DNA of 64,000 nucleotides from JBHELT01 sp046262935 (GTDB taxonomy: Bacteria > Actinomycetota > CADDZG01 > JAHWKV01). Location of the stretch: the NCBI GenBank assembly GCA_046262935.1, contig JBHELT010000020.1, forward strand, positions 1 through 64,000, in the 5' to 3' direction. The notes below the pieces were generated by a model. It saw only the letters and a program-made list of their open reading frames with translations, ran no database searches and had not been told where the DNA came from. Below are positions 37,497-46,320 of the stretch, piece after piece; within the stretch, counting starts at the first letter, position 1; the number at the start of each line of letters is the position of its first letter. The position numbers and the translations under genes were made by a program.

Positions 37497-39759
37497 CCGA
37501 TAACGGCGCCTGCAATGTCCATTCCTCGCGAGCCCGAGTCTTCTTGCGACGCGCGAGGGCCCACTGGCCGGAGATCTTGTAGCGCGACGGCACAAAGACT
37601 GTTCCGCCTCCAGGTCTGGTTTTCGCAGTCAAGCGCGCCTTCACTGCTGTCCCCTTGGCCGAATCCTCTATCAAGCTGGGCACATGGATGCCGCGCCTTA
37701 TGGCTATGCGTTTGAAGATCGAATCGCGTAAAGCGAAGACCCCTTCGGCGATGCCGCCTGGGAAAAGGAGCAGCAGCGCCACGACCCCCCCACCCGTCGC
37801 AAAGAAACGGATCGCAGGACTAGATGAAAGCAGGTTGAGTGCCCCGATGTAGGTGGCTCCGAGCAAGGCACCAGCGATGGAACCCAGGCCTCCGATCACC
37901 GTCATCAAAAATATCAGTACGCTAACTTCGGGGCTGAAGTCTGGCGGCTTCAAACCGAATTCTTGATAAGCGAACAAGCTGCCGGCAACAGCTGCGATGA
38001 AACCTGCCATCGCGAACGCACCGAGTCTGGCCTTCAACAAGTCGATCCCGAAAGACTGCGCGGCGAGATCATTATCACGAGAGGCGATAAGAGCGCGCCC
38101 GATCCGACTGTTTCGAAGACCGGCAACCGAGACCGTAACGAGTACGAGGATCCCGAGACTCAGATAATAAAAGGCTCTTTGATCATTGAAGTCGATACCG
38201 AGGATCAAGGGACGCTTGATGGTCTCTGGTAGGAACTTGCCCAAGTACTGTGGAGAAAGCAGGATCGAAGCAGTCGCAAGAGATGCCGCCAGCGTTGTTA
38301 TCGCAAGATGCATCCCTCGCAACTTCAGGGCAGGCAACCCAACCGCGATCGCGACCACGGCCCCGGCCATCCCACCAATCAGGAGATCCAAGGGCATAGG
38401 CAGGTGCGCTTTTCCCGCTAGCATCGTGGCCACAAAACCACCTATCCCCGCCAGAGCGAACTGGCCAAGACTCATCTGTCCGGCCCAGCCGCTAAGGATG
38501 AGCAGCGACAATCCGATCATGGCGTAAACCATCATCGTGGTGAATACGTTCACGCCTCTAGCCGCCACGACCCAGGGAAGCAACACCGCCGCGATGGCGA
38601 TAGCGGATGCGATCGCTCTGCGCATACTTCTAACCGAGGGAACTTCCCTCAATTCATTGGGCACTGGCCTGGCCTGCGAACTCATGCGCCATGAACCCGA
38701 CGTTTCTTGGTCCACTCGCGAAGACCGGTAGCGCTGAAGCATCAGCACACCAAGGATGACCAAGAATAAGACGCCATCTACCACTCCAGAACCGAAGCTC
38801 GAAAGGATCTTCTGATCGAGTACACCGATGGCGAAGGCGGCCCCAACCGTTACGGGCAGAGAAGTCATGCTGGCGATAACAGCAACGGCCAGAACCCTGA
38901 CCAGAAGCGCTACATTCAGTGAGGCCGTGCCGGTGCCTGCGGAACCCATGGCTGGAATGACACCCGAGATGGCGGCAAGCGCTCCCGCGATAAGCCAAAC
39001 CCGAAGTGTGAGGCCGTCGGGATTCATCCCGAGAGTAGCTGCTCTCATCGGGTTGTCTGAAACCGACCTTATGGCTACCCCGTTCCTCGAATAACGAAGG
39101 TAGGCGAACACACCGCCGATCGCCACGATCCCTACGGCAACGATCAGGATGTCGGCTATGTGGAAGATCTGCGGGTACCACTTGATGGAAACATCAAAAG
39201 CTGGACGAGCGGCTTGTCCGATGGGCAGGTTGTTCAGCCTTCTTTGTTCGGAATCTGCGAAGAGTCCCGGCAAGCCGAGTTGAACTGAGGCAAGCAATTG
39301 CGCGAGACCGATCGTTACGAAGGTTGCTATCAATCTTGGTGCATCGTTGAAGCGCTTGATCACAAAGGAATAAATGACAGCCGACAACACGACGGCCACA
39401 AGGATCGCGAAGACGAAGGACATCCAATAGTTCACTGCGACCACGCCCCGGGTCGCGTGTCTCATGCATGGCGGACAAAGCCGTCGCGTGACAACCAAGA
39501 ACGTTCTTTGCTGAACGAGTAGCCGGAAAAGGACTCCCGACAAGATCGCCAACTGCACCTGAGCGAAATTGATGATGCGATTGGTGCGATGAACGAGAAC
39601 CAATGCAGCCGCCTGTAGGGCCAGGGTTGCCCCCGCAACGATCCCAACACCGTAGATCCCGCCGGCGGCCGGTTTGCCGATGAAGATCGATGCTACGACG
39701 ACCAGCCCGAGTGCGACCAGGTCCGACCTATCTCTGATCTTGGCAAACCGGCTATTCAC
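37474..39759 (-). CDS. LivH-LivM fused ABC permease
   Basis: 761 residues. The first half matches LivH (ALQAAALVLVHRTNRIINFAQ, the typical NFAxG-like loop; NPMRAATLGMNPDG), the second LivM (AGQMSLGQFALAGIGGF, ALKLRGMHLAI, FMTVIGGLGSIAGALLGA). In most bacteria these are two proteins. Between residues 80 and 105 lies an insert with RRLCPPCMRHATRG. The GTG start at 39759 lies 6 nt from a TATATG box, so the message may be leaderless. First gene of the ten-gene minus operon, divergent from the GntR gene. The substrate is not necessarily an amino acid; the locus points to a carbohydrate. Confidence 0.9.
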   Translation of the reverse strand: MNSRFAKIRDRSDLVALGLVVVASIFIGKPAAGGIYGVGIVAGATLALQAAALVLVHRTNRIINFAQVQLAILSGVLFRLLVQQRTFLVVTRRLCPPCMRHATRGVVAVNYWMSFVFAILVAVVLSAVIYSFVIKRFNDAPRLIATFVTIGLAQLLASVQLGLPGLFADSEQRRLNNLPIGQAARPAFDVSIKWYPQIFHIADILIVAVGIVAIGGVFAYLRYSRNGVAIRSVSDNPMRAATLGMNPDGLTLRVWLIAGALAAISGVIPAMGSAGTGTASLNVALLVRVLAVAVIASMTSLPVTVGAAFAIGVLDQKILSSFGSGVVDGVLFLVILGVLMLQRYRSSRVDQETSGSWRMSSQARPVPNELREVPSVRSMRRAIASAIAIAAVLLPWVVAARGVNVFTTMMVYAMIGLSLLILSGWAGQMSLGQFALAGIGGFVATMLAGKAHLPMPLDLLIGGMAGAVVAIAVGLPALKLRGMHLAITTLAASLATASILLSPQYLGKFLPETIKRPLILGIDFNDQRAFYYLSLGILVLVTVSVAGLRNSRIGRALIASRDNDLAAQSFGIDLLKARLGAFAMAGFIAAVAGSLFAYQEFGLKPPDFSPEVSVLIFLMTVIGGLGSIAGALLGATYIGALNLLSSSPAIRFFATGGGVVALLLLFPGGIAEGVFALRDSIFKRIAIRRGIHVPSLIEDSAKGTAVKARLTAKTRPGGGTVFVPSRYKISGQWALARRKKTRAREEWTLQAPLSDEESFVG

Positions 39760-39764
39760 GGGAA

Positions 39765-39772
39765 CATATAAT
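39765..39772. promoter_or_regulatory. overlapping divergent -10 boxes
   Basis: On the plus strand TATAAT lies at 39767-39772, serving the GntR operon with a start near 39779. On the minus strand TATATG occupies 39770-39765, serving the permease operon with a start at its GTG. The two boxes overlap, so the promoters probably exclude each other and can be switched by one bound regulator. The -35 boxes are not clear; TTGGCA at 39740-39745 is too far by 4 nt. Confidence 0.45.
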
Positions 39773-39779
39773 GACAGGC

Positions 39780-39786
39780 GTACAAG
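39780..39786. promoter_or_regulatory. candidate GntR operator half-site
   Basis: GTACAAG at 39780-39786 is one half of the near-perfect palindrome CTTGTAC-GTACAGG found at 48065-48078 before the secreted carbohydrate-binding protein. It overlaps the predicted start of the GntR transcript, a usual place for self-repression. Only the half-site is shared, so this is suggestive. Confidence 0.35.
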
Positions 39787-39812
39787 CCCTTTGCTGGCTC
39801 AAAGTGAGGACC

Positions 39813-40589
39813 ATGGACAGCGACCTCGAGCTCGACGCCTCGATCGAAGGTATCAGACGTACTGCACCCCTTCCTTATTACGCGCAGCTTGCTCAGATCC
39901 TGAGGTCTCAGATCTCAGGCGGGCGCTGGAAGGCGGGTGACCTGCTTCCATCGGAATCCGAACTCTGTGTCATGTACGAACTTTCGCGCACTGCGGTCCG
40001 TCAAGCACTAGACGAGTTGGTCGCGGAGGGCCTTGTTCAGAAAGAGAAAGGCCGGGGCACCTTCGTCGCCAAGCCGCCGATGTCTGAGTTCATGATCCAA
40101 GAGGTAACGGGGCTTTACGACGAGATGCGCAAGAAAGGCCAAAGAGTGACGACCGAGCTGTTGTCTCAGACTTTGGTAAGCACACCACCCGAAGCGAGAA
40201 ACGCATTCGGTCAGGCAGTTGGGGCAAAGAGCATCTTGATCCACCGCATAAGAAGGATCGAAGGCGATCCCGTCGTCGAAGTGCATACCTATCTGCCATA
40301 TCCGCGATTCTCCAGACTCCTCGACGTTGAACTCACTCAGCACAGCCTTTATAGAACCCTTGCTTCCGACTTCGATGTCGAGCCTAGGGGTGGCCGCAAG
40401 AAGATAAGGGCCACCGTTGCCAATCGAGAACTCGCCGACCACCTTGGGATCGATATCGGTTCACCGATGCTTCGGGTTGAAGCGATCAACTTCGATAAAC
40501 GTGGCAACCCGTTCGAATACTTCGTTGCGTGGTATCGGGGCGACCACACTTCATTCGAAGTTACAGCGGAGGATCTGAGTGATAGGTGA
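39813..40589 (+). CDS. GntR/HutC-family transcriptional regulator with UTRA domain
   Basis: 258 residues from ATG 39813, with GAGGA 2 nt upstream; an in-frame ATG at 39771 coincides with the promoter and is rejected. Residues 20-90 are a GntR winged helix (YAQLAQILRSQI, LLPSESELCVMYELSR, AVRQALDELVAEGLV, GRGTFV). Residues 100-255 are a UTRA effector-binding domain (RIRRIEGDPVVEVHTYLP, MLRVEAINFDKRGNPFEYF). UTRA regulators sense small molecules such as sugar phosphates. It sits between the two divergent operons and overlaps the next gene by 11 nt, so it likely controls the whole locus. Confidence 0.9.
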   Translation: MDSDLELDASIEGIRRTAPLPYYAQLAQILRSQISGGRWKAGDLLPSESELCVMYELSRTAVRQALDELVAEGLVQKEKGRGTFVAKPPMSEFMIQEVTGLYDEMRKKGQRVTTELLSQTLVSTPPEARNAFGQAVGAKSILIHRIRRIEGDPVVEVHTYLPYPRFSRLLDVELTQHSLYRTLASDFDVEPRGGRKKIRATVANRELADHLGIDIGSPMLRVEAINFDKRGNPFEYFVAWYRGDHTSFEVTAEDLSDR

Positions 40590-41619
40590 ACCCTGGCCTG
40601 AGGCCGACGCGCTATTCCATCGAGATCCGCGTTTCCTGGGAAGCGACGATGCTTATTCGGTTCCCCTCGGCGATGACCGAACCCTTTGGTTGTTCGGTGA
40701 CACCTTCGTTGGCGATGGACAACAGATGGACCGAAGGAAGAGTCATTTCATACGCAACTCGATCGGTATCCAAACCGGCCCTGATCCATCGAACGCAAAC
40801 GTCGACTTCTTCTGGCGAAACGACCCTTCGCCCGATTCGTTCTTCACGACCAAGCAGGGTGAATGGTTATGGCCATTGCATGGCGCAAGGATCGCCGACA
40901 CATTGCTGCTGTTCTTCATGCAGGTTAGAGGCCCTCACGGGGGTGTTGAAGAAGGATCTGATCCCATCGACGATTGGCGCGATGAGGGTGCTTTGAGTTT
41001 CTTCGATGTTTACGATTGGGAAGCATTCGTCATAGCTAACCCCGACGATCCCCCAAGTAAATGGGATATCCAACAAGCGAAGCGACCGAAGAACCCAAGA
41101 GGCCTTGTGGCTGGCGCAACACTTTTGCCTGCCGAGGACCACCTTCTCGGATATGCATGGAAAGGGGAGGACCTTTTTCTCTCCAGGTGGGTAGCTTCAG
41201 AAGCGGCTTCGGGTGATCTTCGAAAGACCGAATGGTGGACACCAGGCGGATGGACTCTCGACTCCAACGATGCCTCACCGATCGCCGACGAGGCGAAGAC
41301 GGAGTTCACCGTTCATCGAGATCCAGCAAAAGGCAAACTCTGCATGGTGCAGATGCGAGCGCTGATAGGTGCCCACATAACCGTGCGTTGGGCCGATGAA
41401 CCGCACGGTCCGTGGTCTGAGCTCGAGAAGATCTACGAACCCGCCGAGGCTGAGATGCCTGGCGTTATGACCTACGCCGCTAAGGCCCACCCACAGCTCA
41501 CAGGGGCCGATCTTGTGCTCACCTATGCATCGAATGGCTCCGACGCAGACTCGACGCTCGACAACCTCGACATCTATTTCCCGCGATTCGTCAAAGTATC
41601 CTTCGAGGAAAGTACGTGA
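40579..41619 (+). CDS. DUF5005/DUF4185-like five-bladed propeller protein, cytoplasmic
   Basis: 346 residues without a signal peptide. Seen: LWLFGDTFVGDGQQMDRR, SIGIQTGPDPSNANVDFFW, a GPHGPWSE-type strand (DEPHGPWSELE) and MTYAAKAHPQL followed by VLTYASNGSD. The order matches bacterial glycosidase-like propellers of the DUF4185/DUF5005 type, and a secreted relative lies at 49912-50964. GTG 40579 is preceded by GGAGGA at a good distance and overlaps the GntR stop by 11 nt. It probably handles an oligosaccharide inside the cell. No enzymatic activity can be assigned from sequence. Confidence 0.8.
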   Translation: MIGEPWPEADALFHRDPRFLGSDDAYSVPLGDDRTLWLFGDTFVGDGQQMDRRKSHFIRNSIGIQTGPDPSNANVDFFWRNDPSPDSFFTTKQGEWLWPLHGARIADTLLLFFMQVRGPHGGVEEGSDPIDDWRDEGALSFFDVYDWEAFVIANPDDPPSKWDIQQAKRPKNPRGLVAGATLLPAEDHLLGYAWKGEDLFLSRWVASEAASGDLRKTEWWTPGGWTLDSNDASPIADEAKTEFTVHRDPAKGKLCMVQMRALIGAHITVRWADEPHGPWSELEKIYEPAEAEMPGVMTYAAKAHPQLTGADLVLTYASNGSDADSTLDNLDIYFPRFVKVSFEEST

Positions 41620-43667
41620 TACCGAAGGTAGAAGACTTCCAGAGTTCTGCGATGAAACATCGCGTCGGGGACGTTTTCAATCCCCCAGGATTGACGAACT
41701 TCCTAGGTTGCGTCCAGGCCGACTTCGACGTGACCGCGATCAGGAGCTTGAACTTTCCGCCATACGGCTCCGGTGACACGATCACAGGCGGTTTGTACAT
41801 CAACGGACGTTACCTGCCGACCACCGGGGCCGAGGTCACTCACGTTTGGTTCCCCGATCGCATAGTTCGCACTGCTAAATGGGATTCATGGGCTATCACG
41901 ACGACAACGGTGATGCCGTTCGGCGAACAAGCCGTGGTCGTATCGATCGAGTTCGCAAATCAACGCTCAGAAAGACGACACGTTGAAGTGTCGCTCGCTC
42001 TGAAAGCAGGAGTGACGAAGGCTGTGCGGCCTTGGACCGATGCGTTTCCGCCCATGGGGACCGACCACTCAGTAACCGTCGACCAGGAACGACGGGCGGT
42101 TGTGTTTTCTGCCAAAGACTCAACTGCAGTGAGCCTGCAAGGATGCGTTCCTCGCGCATCCTGGATCAACGAGAACAAACTCTCGTTCGATCTAGACGTA
42201 GATGGTTCTTCATCAACTCGCATTATGTTCATCGTCACTATCGCTGACTCGGCAAGCGAGGCCGCCTCCTCTTTCGATCGCATAGCCGCAAAAGGTTCTG
42301 ACCTCATCAAGGAGACCCGTGAAGCCTGGCAAAGAGAGATCGAAGCGGTGTTTACGAAAGACAGCGGTGTTTACTCTGGGTCTCTTCCGATCCTCGAGAC
42401 CAGCGATCCCGACATGGCGCGCATCTACAACATGGGAGTGATGGGGGTTCTTTACTTCAAGAGGGAAAGTCCCCATTCCATCCTGGGCAGGACCTACGAC
42501 ACGTTGATGCCGCGTTACTGGCAGTCGGTGACATTCCTTTGGGACTTCAGTTTGAGTTCGTTGGTGCATACGCTGCTCGATCCCACGACGATGCGCAAGC
42601 ACCTGGAGCACTGGATGGCAACCGACATCCATAAGTACTTCGGTACCGAATGGATCACTGGCGGTGGAGTGGGTGGTTGGTATTCGGTGAATGACTACGC
42701 GATGACCAAGATGATCAACGACTACTTGCGATGGACCGGTGACACCGCCTGGCTAGACTCCTCCGTTGGGACGTCGACGCCCATATCTTTCCTCGAGGAT
42801 TATGCGAACGCTTGGGAGGGTTTCAAGTCGCCTAACGGACTTGCGGACTACGGGGGCATCGGCAACCTGCTCGAATGCGTAAGCACCTACATCCATGAAG
42901 TCGCTAGTCTCAATGCTGCCAACATCTTCAACCTCCGAACCGCCGCAAGAGTGATGCGCTTTCGCGGGGATGACAACGCCGCCGCCAAGATGGAGGCTTC
43001 TGCTAAAAGCCTCCTTGGCGAAGTCATGAAGCTCTACTCTCAGGGCGACGGATTCTTCAATGCCCGCTATCCGGACGGACGACTCGTGCCGGTTAGACAC
43101 TGCTACGACTTCATCACTGTAACCGGCACAATCGGCGAAGAATTGAGCGACGTGCAGAAGAAAGAGATGGCACGGTTCTTCACGGAAGAACTGCGCACTC
43201 CGGTTTGGATGCGCGCGCTTTCGAGCAAGGACGACGATGCGAGCTTCAGCCTCCGCCCCGACCATCAATGGACGGGGGCTTATCCGGCCTGGCCGCCGCA
43301 AGCGGTAAGCGCCCTTTGGAAGATCGGAGAAATCGACGCAGCCCTCGAATGGCTGAGGGGACTGTCCAAGTCCGCCAACCAGGGACCCTTCGGCCAGGCC
43401 CATTTCGTCGAAAGCTTCATGGAACCCGAAGACGGCGGCGCGTTGAAAGCGACGCCTGAAACCCCATACATAAACGACTGGACGTGCTCCTCGAACGGAG
43501 CCTGGGTGAACATCTTCATCGAATCGATCTTCGGAATCACGGCAGGGCTCGATTCGATAACGGCCGAGCCACGCTTCGGTGCTTTCGATCCAGATGCGCG
43601 TTTGGTTGGGATCGGCCATCAGGGGCGCATGTACGACGCAGACAAAAGGGGGCTGCACCCGCAGTGA
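41616..43667 (+). CDS. six-hairpin (alpha/alpha)6 glycosidase-like protein
   Basis: 683 residues, no signal peptide. The N-terminal 230 residues are strand-rich (super-sandwich type); the rest is helical with RYWQSVTFLWDFSLSSLV, AYPAWPPQAVSALW and a C-terminal NDWTCSSNGAWVNIFIESIFG. The LWDFSL acidic position and the WPPQ motif fit inverting glycosidases of the GH63/GH37/GH15 kind, but I cannot fix the family. It would cut an imported oligosaccharide in the cytoplasm. GTG 41616 overlaps the previous stop (GTGA) with GAGGAAA upstream. Third gene of the plus operon. Confidence 0.8.
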   Translation: MIPKVEDFQSSAMKHRVGDVFNPPGLTNFLGCVQADFDVTAIRSLNFPPYGSGDTITGGLYINGRYLPTTGAEVTHVWFPDRIVRTAKWDSWAITTTTVMPFGEQAVVVSIEFANQRSERRHVEVSLALKAGVTKAVRPWTDAFPPMGTDHSVTVDQERRAVVFSAKDSTAVSLQGCVPRASWINENKLSFDLDVDGSSSTRIMFIVTIADSASEAASSFDRIAAKGSDLIKETREAWQREIEAVFTKDSGVYSGSLPILETSDPDMARIYNMGVMGVLYFKRESPHSILGRTYDTLMPRYWQSVTFLWDFSLSSLVHTLLDPTTMRKHLEHWMATDIHKYFGTEWITGGGVGGWYSVNDYAMTKMINDYLRWTGDTAWLDSSVGTSTPISFLEDYANAWEGFKSPNGLADYGGIGNLLECVSTYIHEVASLNAANIFNLRTAARVMRFRGDDNAAAKMEASAKSLLGEVMKLYSQGDGFFNARYPDGRLVPVRHCYDFITVTGTIGEELSDVQKKEMARFFTEELRTPVWMRALSSKDDDASFSLRPDHQWTGAYPAWPPQAVSALWKIGEIDAALEWLRGLSKSANQGPFGQAHFVESFMEPEDGGALKATPETPYINDWTCSSNGAWVNIFIESIFGITAGLDSITAEPRFGAFDPDARLVGIGHQGRMYDADKRGLHPQ

Positions 43668-44563
43668 TCTTGGCGTTCGACTTGGGGGGAACGCGCCTCA
43701 AAGCGGCTTTGGTTGATCCGGCCAATGCAGATGTATCTGGGTTCTTCACTGCGCCGGTCGGATCAACCATCGCCGAGGGGATAGCTGAGATCGAATCAGT
43801 TGGTAAGCGGATCCTGGATGGCTCATCGTGTGAAGGCGTTGGGCTTTGCGTGCCCGGACTCGTGGATGACCAAGGCATCATCGCTTCGCTTCCCGGAAAA
43901 TTCGAAGGAGCAGAGGGGTTCGATCTTCCCGGCTCAATGCGGCTTGCATTCGACTGTGAACCAGTGATCGTGAACGATGCCGTCGCGTTCGGGGTCGGTG
44001 AATCGGTTCATGGGGCGGGGCGAGGTTTTCGAAGCGTGACAGTAGTGACGATCGGAACGGGAGTGGGCGTAACTGCAGTGAGCGATGGGTTGCCTATCGG
44101 CGCCGGTCTATACCCGGGAGGCATCCTTGCAGGCCACATCCCCGTTTCCGAGCGAACGTCGGGGCCTATCGACACTAACGGCACCCACGACACCATCGAG
44201 GCACTCTGCCGCGCCACGCGCCTTGTTGATTACGCCAACGATGCGGGCGGTTCATTCGAGGATGTCGCTGCCGTTTATGCCGCGCACGATAAACGGGACG
44301 TTTCTGCTCGCGCCGGAGTCGATCGATACAGGTCCTTACTCGCGCATTCACTGGTTGCAATCGCCCATGCGTTCGCGCCTGAAGCGATCGTGCTTGGGGG
44401 CGGGCCGATGACGAAAGATAATCCCGTCATTCAAGGTATCGAGGAGACGGTGAACTCCAGGCTCTTCGGCTCCTATCGCACGAGGATCCTGATCTCACAG
44501 CTGGGTGACACGGCCGCTCTCGTCGGGCTAGGGAGCCTGTGGCGTAAACGGTTCTCCAGATGA
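43664..44563 (+). CDS. ROK-family sugar kinase lacking the zinc-binding cysteines
   Basis: 299 residues from GTG 43664, overlapping the previous stop (GTGA); the longer upstream extension is antisense-like filler. Seen: ATP site FDLGGTRLKAALVD, LCVPGLVD, catalytic aspartate in VNDAVAFG, TIGTGVGV, and VLGGGPM near the end. ROK kinases normally carry CxCGxxGC after a GH motif; here the GH is kept (AGHIPVS) but the cysteines are gone. It would phosphorylate a free sugar released by the glycosidase. Start and end overlap both neighbours. Confidence 0.88.
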   Translation: MILAFDLGGTRLKAALVDPANADVSGFFTAPVGSTIAEGIAEIESVGKRILDGSSCEGVGLCVPGLVDDQGIIASLPGKFEGAEGFDLPGSMRLAFDCEPVIVNDAVAFGVGESVHGAGRGFRSVTVVTIGTGVGVTAVSDGLPIGAGLYPGGILAGHIPVSERTSGPIDTNGTHDTIEALCRATRLVDYANDAGGSFEDVAAVYAAHDKRDVSARAGVDRYRSLLAHSLVAIAHAFAPEAIVLGGGPMTKDNPVIQGIEETVNSRLFGSYRTRILISQLGDTAALVGLGSLWRKRFSR

Positions 44564-46320
44564 GCAACATGGGCATGCCGATCAATGAGATCCCCGGCCG
44601 AAAGAGCAACTACGACAAACGTCCGTATGTGCCCGTTGGCTCTTCAGCCGAATGCTCGATCGGGTGGGACAACGTCATACGACAGATCAAACGAACGGGC
44701 GCGCGCGTTGTTGTGATCGAGGCTTACGCAGGAGTGAAGCAGAAGGATCTTGAGTTCGTAGCGAACGGGCTACTGCCCGATGTCGCCATCGATGCCTCCG
44801 AGGCATTGAAACCGCAAAGCCAGATAGAAGCGATGCTTGGTCCAGAACTGACCGACGACAGGGTCTTCGGATCGATCACCAGATTCGGTCTGGAGGATAT
44901 GTTCGAGGGATCTAGGTTGGCTGAGATGGCGAGACGAGTCTCCGACACACGCGGAACCGTTGTTGTGTACGGAGTGGGCGCATCGCTCATCGTCCGAGGT
45001 GACTTACTCGTTTACGCGGACATGCCCCGGTGGGAGACTCAACTAAGACAGCGGCGAAACGAAGTTGCGAACATTGGCTCTTCTAACTTCAATGACCCTT
45101 CAAGCCTTCAGTACAAACGCTCCTTCTTCGTCGATTGGCGCATGTGCGACCGGCTCAAGAAAGAGTTGTTGCCAAAGATCGATCTGGTATTGGACACGAC
45201 AGTGGACTCGCAGCCGAAGATGATCTCGGGCAAGGTGCTGACGAGGGCGCTTTCATCTGTCGCCAAAAGACCGTTTCGCGTTGTTCCCTACTTCGATCCC
45301 GCCCCTTGGGGCGGGGAATGGATAAGGACGGTTTGCGATCTCGACAAAGAGACAGTGAATTACGGCTGGTGCTTCGATTGCGTTCCCGAAGAGAACTCAC
45401 TTCTTCTGGGTTTCGGCGACCAACGATTCGAGATACCGGCATCCGACCTGGTCTTCATGGAGCCAAAGGATCTGCTGGGACAATCGGTCTTCGACCGGTT
45501 CGGCGATGAGTTTCCAATCCGCTTCGATTTCCTCGACACGATGCGAGGAGGGAACCTCTCCTTGCAAGTGCATCCATCGACGGCTTACATCAAAGATCAC
45601 TTCGGCATCGATTACACCCAAGATGAGAGTTACTACCTGCTTGATGCCGGTGCCTCCGCGAGTGTTTATCTCGGCTTGAAGGAAGACGTCGATCGCGAGG
45701 CCATGGCGCGGGACCTGAGGCTTGCAGAAGGAGGGGGGTTCAGCTTCCCTACCGAAAATTACATCAACCGTTTCCCGGCCAAGAAGCACGATCACTTCCT
45801 GATACCTGCCGGCACGGTGCACTGCTCGGGAGCAGAAAGCATGGTGCTCGAGATCAGCGCGACCCCTTATATCTTCACGTTCAAACTTTGGGACTGGGAC
45901 AGGCTTGGCCTCGATGGAAGACCGCGGCCGATCCATCTAGATCACGGACTCGCAAACATCGACTGGGACCGTGACACTCGTTACGCGAAGCGAGAATTGA
46001 TCAACCAAGTGATCCAAGTCGCCGAAGGCGAAGGGTGGATCGAAGAACGAACGGGTCTACATGAAGCCGAGTTCATAGATACCAGGCGGCATTGGTTCAC
46101 CGGCACGGCGCCGCATAACAAAGGCTCCGGCGTGAATGTCTTGAACTTGGTCGAAGGAGAGGAAGCCATCGTTGAATCCCCTGAAGGAGCCTTCGAACCA
46201 TTCGAAGTCCACTACGCAGAGACCTTCATCGTTCCGGCGGCGGTAGGACCCTTTCAGATAACGTCGCAACGCAATACCAGATGCGCCACCATCAAAGCAT
46301 CCGTAAGATGCGAGCCATGA
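44560..46320 (+). CDS. class I mannose-6-phosphate isomerase-like protein with unusual N-terminal domain
   Basis: 586 residues, nearly twice the size of a plain isomerase. The C-terminal half has the metal and active-site motifs of class I enzymes: LSLQVHP, ESYYLLDA, FLIPAGTVHCSG and YIFTFKLWDWDR. The N-terminal 270 residues (GTVVVYGVGASLIVRGDLLVY, ADMPRWETQLRQRRNE, SFFVDWRMCD) form a separate domain I do not recognise by function; similar long versions exist. ATG 44560 overlaps the kinase stop (ATGA). Kinase followed by isomerase suggests entry of a hexose into glycolysis. Confidence 0.85.
   Translation: MSNMGMPINEIPGRKSNYDKRPYVPVGSSAECSIGWDNVIRQIKRTGARVVVIEAYAGVKQKDLEFVANGLLPDVAIDASEALKPQSQIEAMLGPELTDDRVFGSITRFGLEDMFEGSRLAEMARRVSDTRGTVVVYGVGASLIVRGDLLVYADMPRWETQLRQRRNEVANIGSSNFNDPSSLQYKRSFFVDWRMCDRLKKELLPKIDLVLDTTVDSQPKMISGKVLTRALSSVAKRPFRVVPYFDPAPWGGEWIRTVCDLDKETVNYGWCFDCVPEENSLLLGFGDQRFEIPASDLVFMEPKDLLGQSVFDRFGDEFPIRFDFLDTMRGGNLSLQVHPSTAYIKDHFGIDYTQDESYYLLDAGASASVYLGLKEDVDREAMARDLRLAEGGGFSFPTENYINRFPAKKHDHFLIPAGTVHCSGAESMVLEISATPYIFTFKLWDWDRLGLDGRPRPIHLDHGLANIDWDRDTRYAKRELINQVIQVAEGEGWIEERTGLHEAEFIDTRRHWFTGTAPHNKGSGVNVLNLVEGEEAIVESPEGAFEPFEVHYAETFIVPAAVGPFQITSQRNTRCATIKASVRCEP

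Noticed and set aside
42753..43658. Minus-strand frame of 301 residues opposite the glycosidase
   Set aside because: The plus frame has clear glycosidase motifs and operon overlaps; the minus frame has none.
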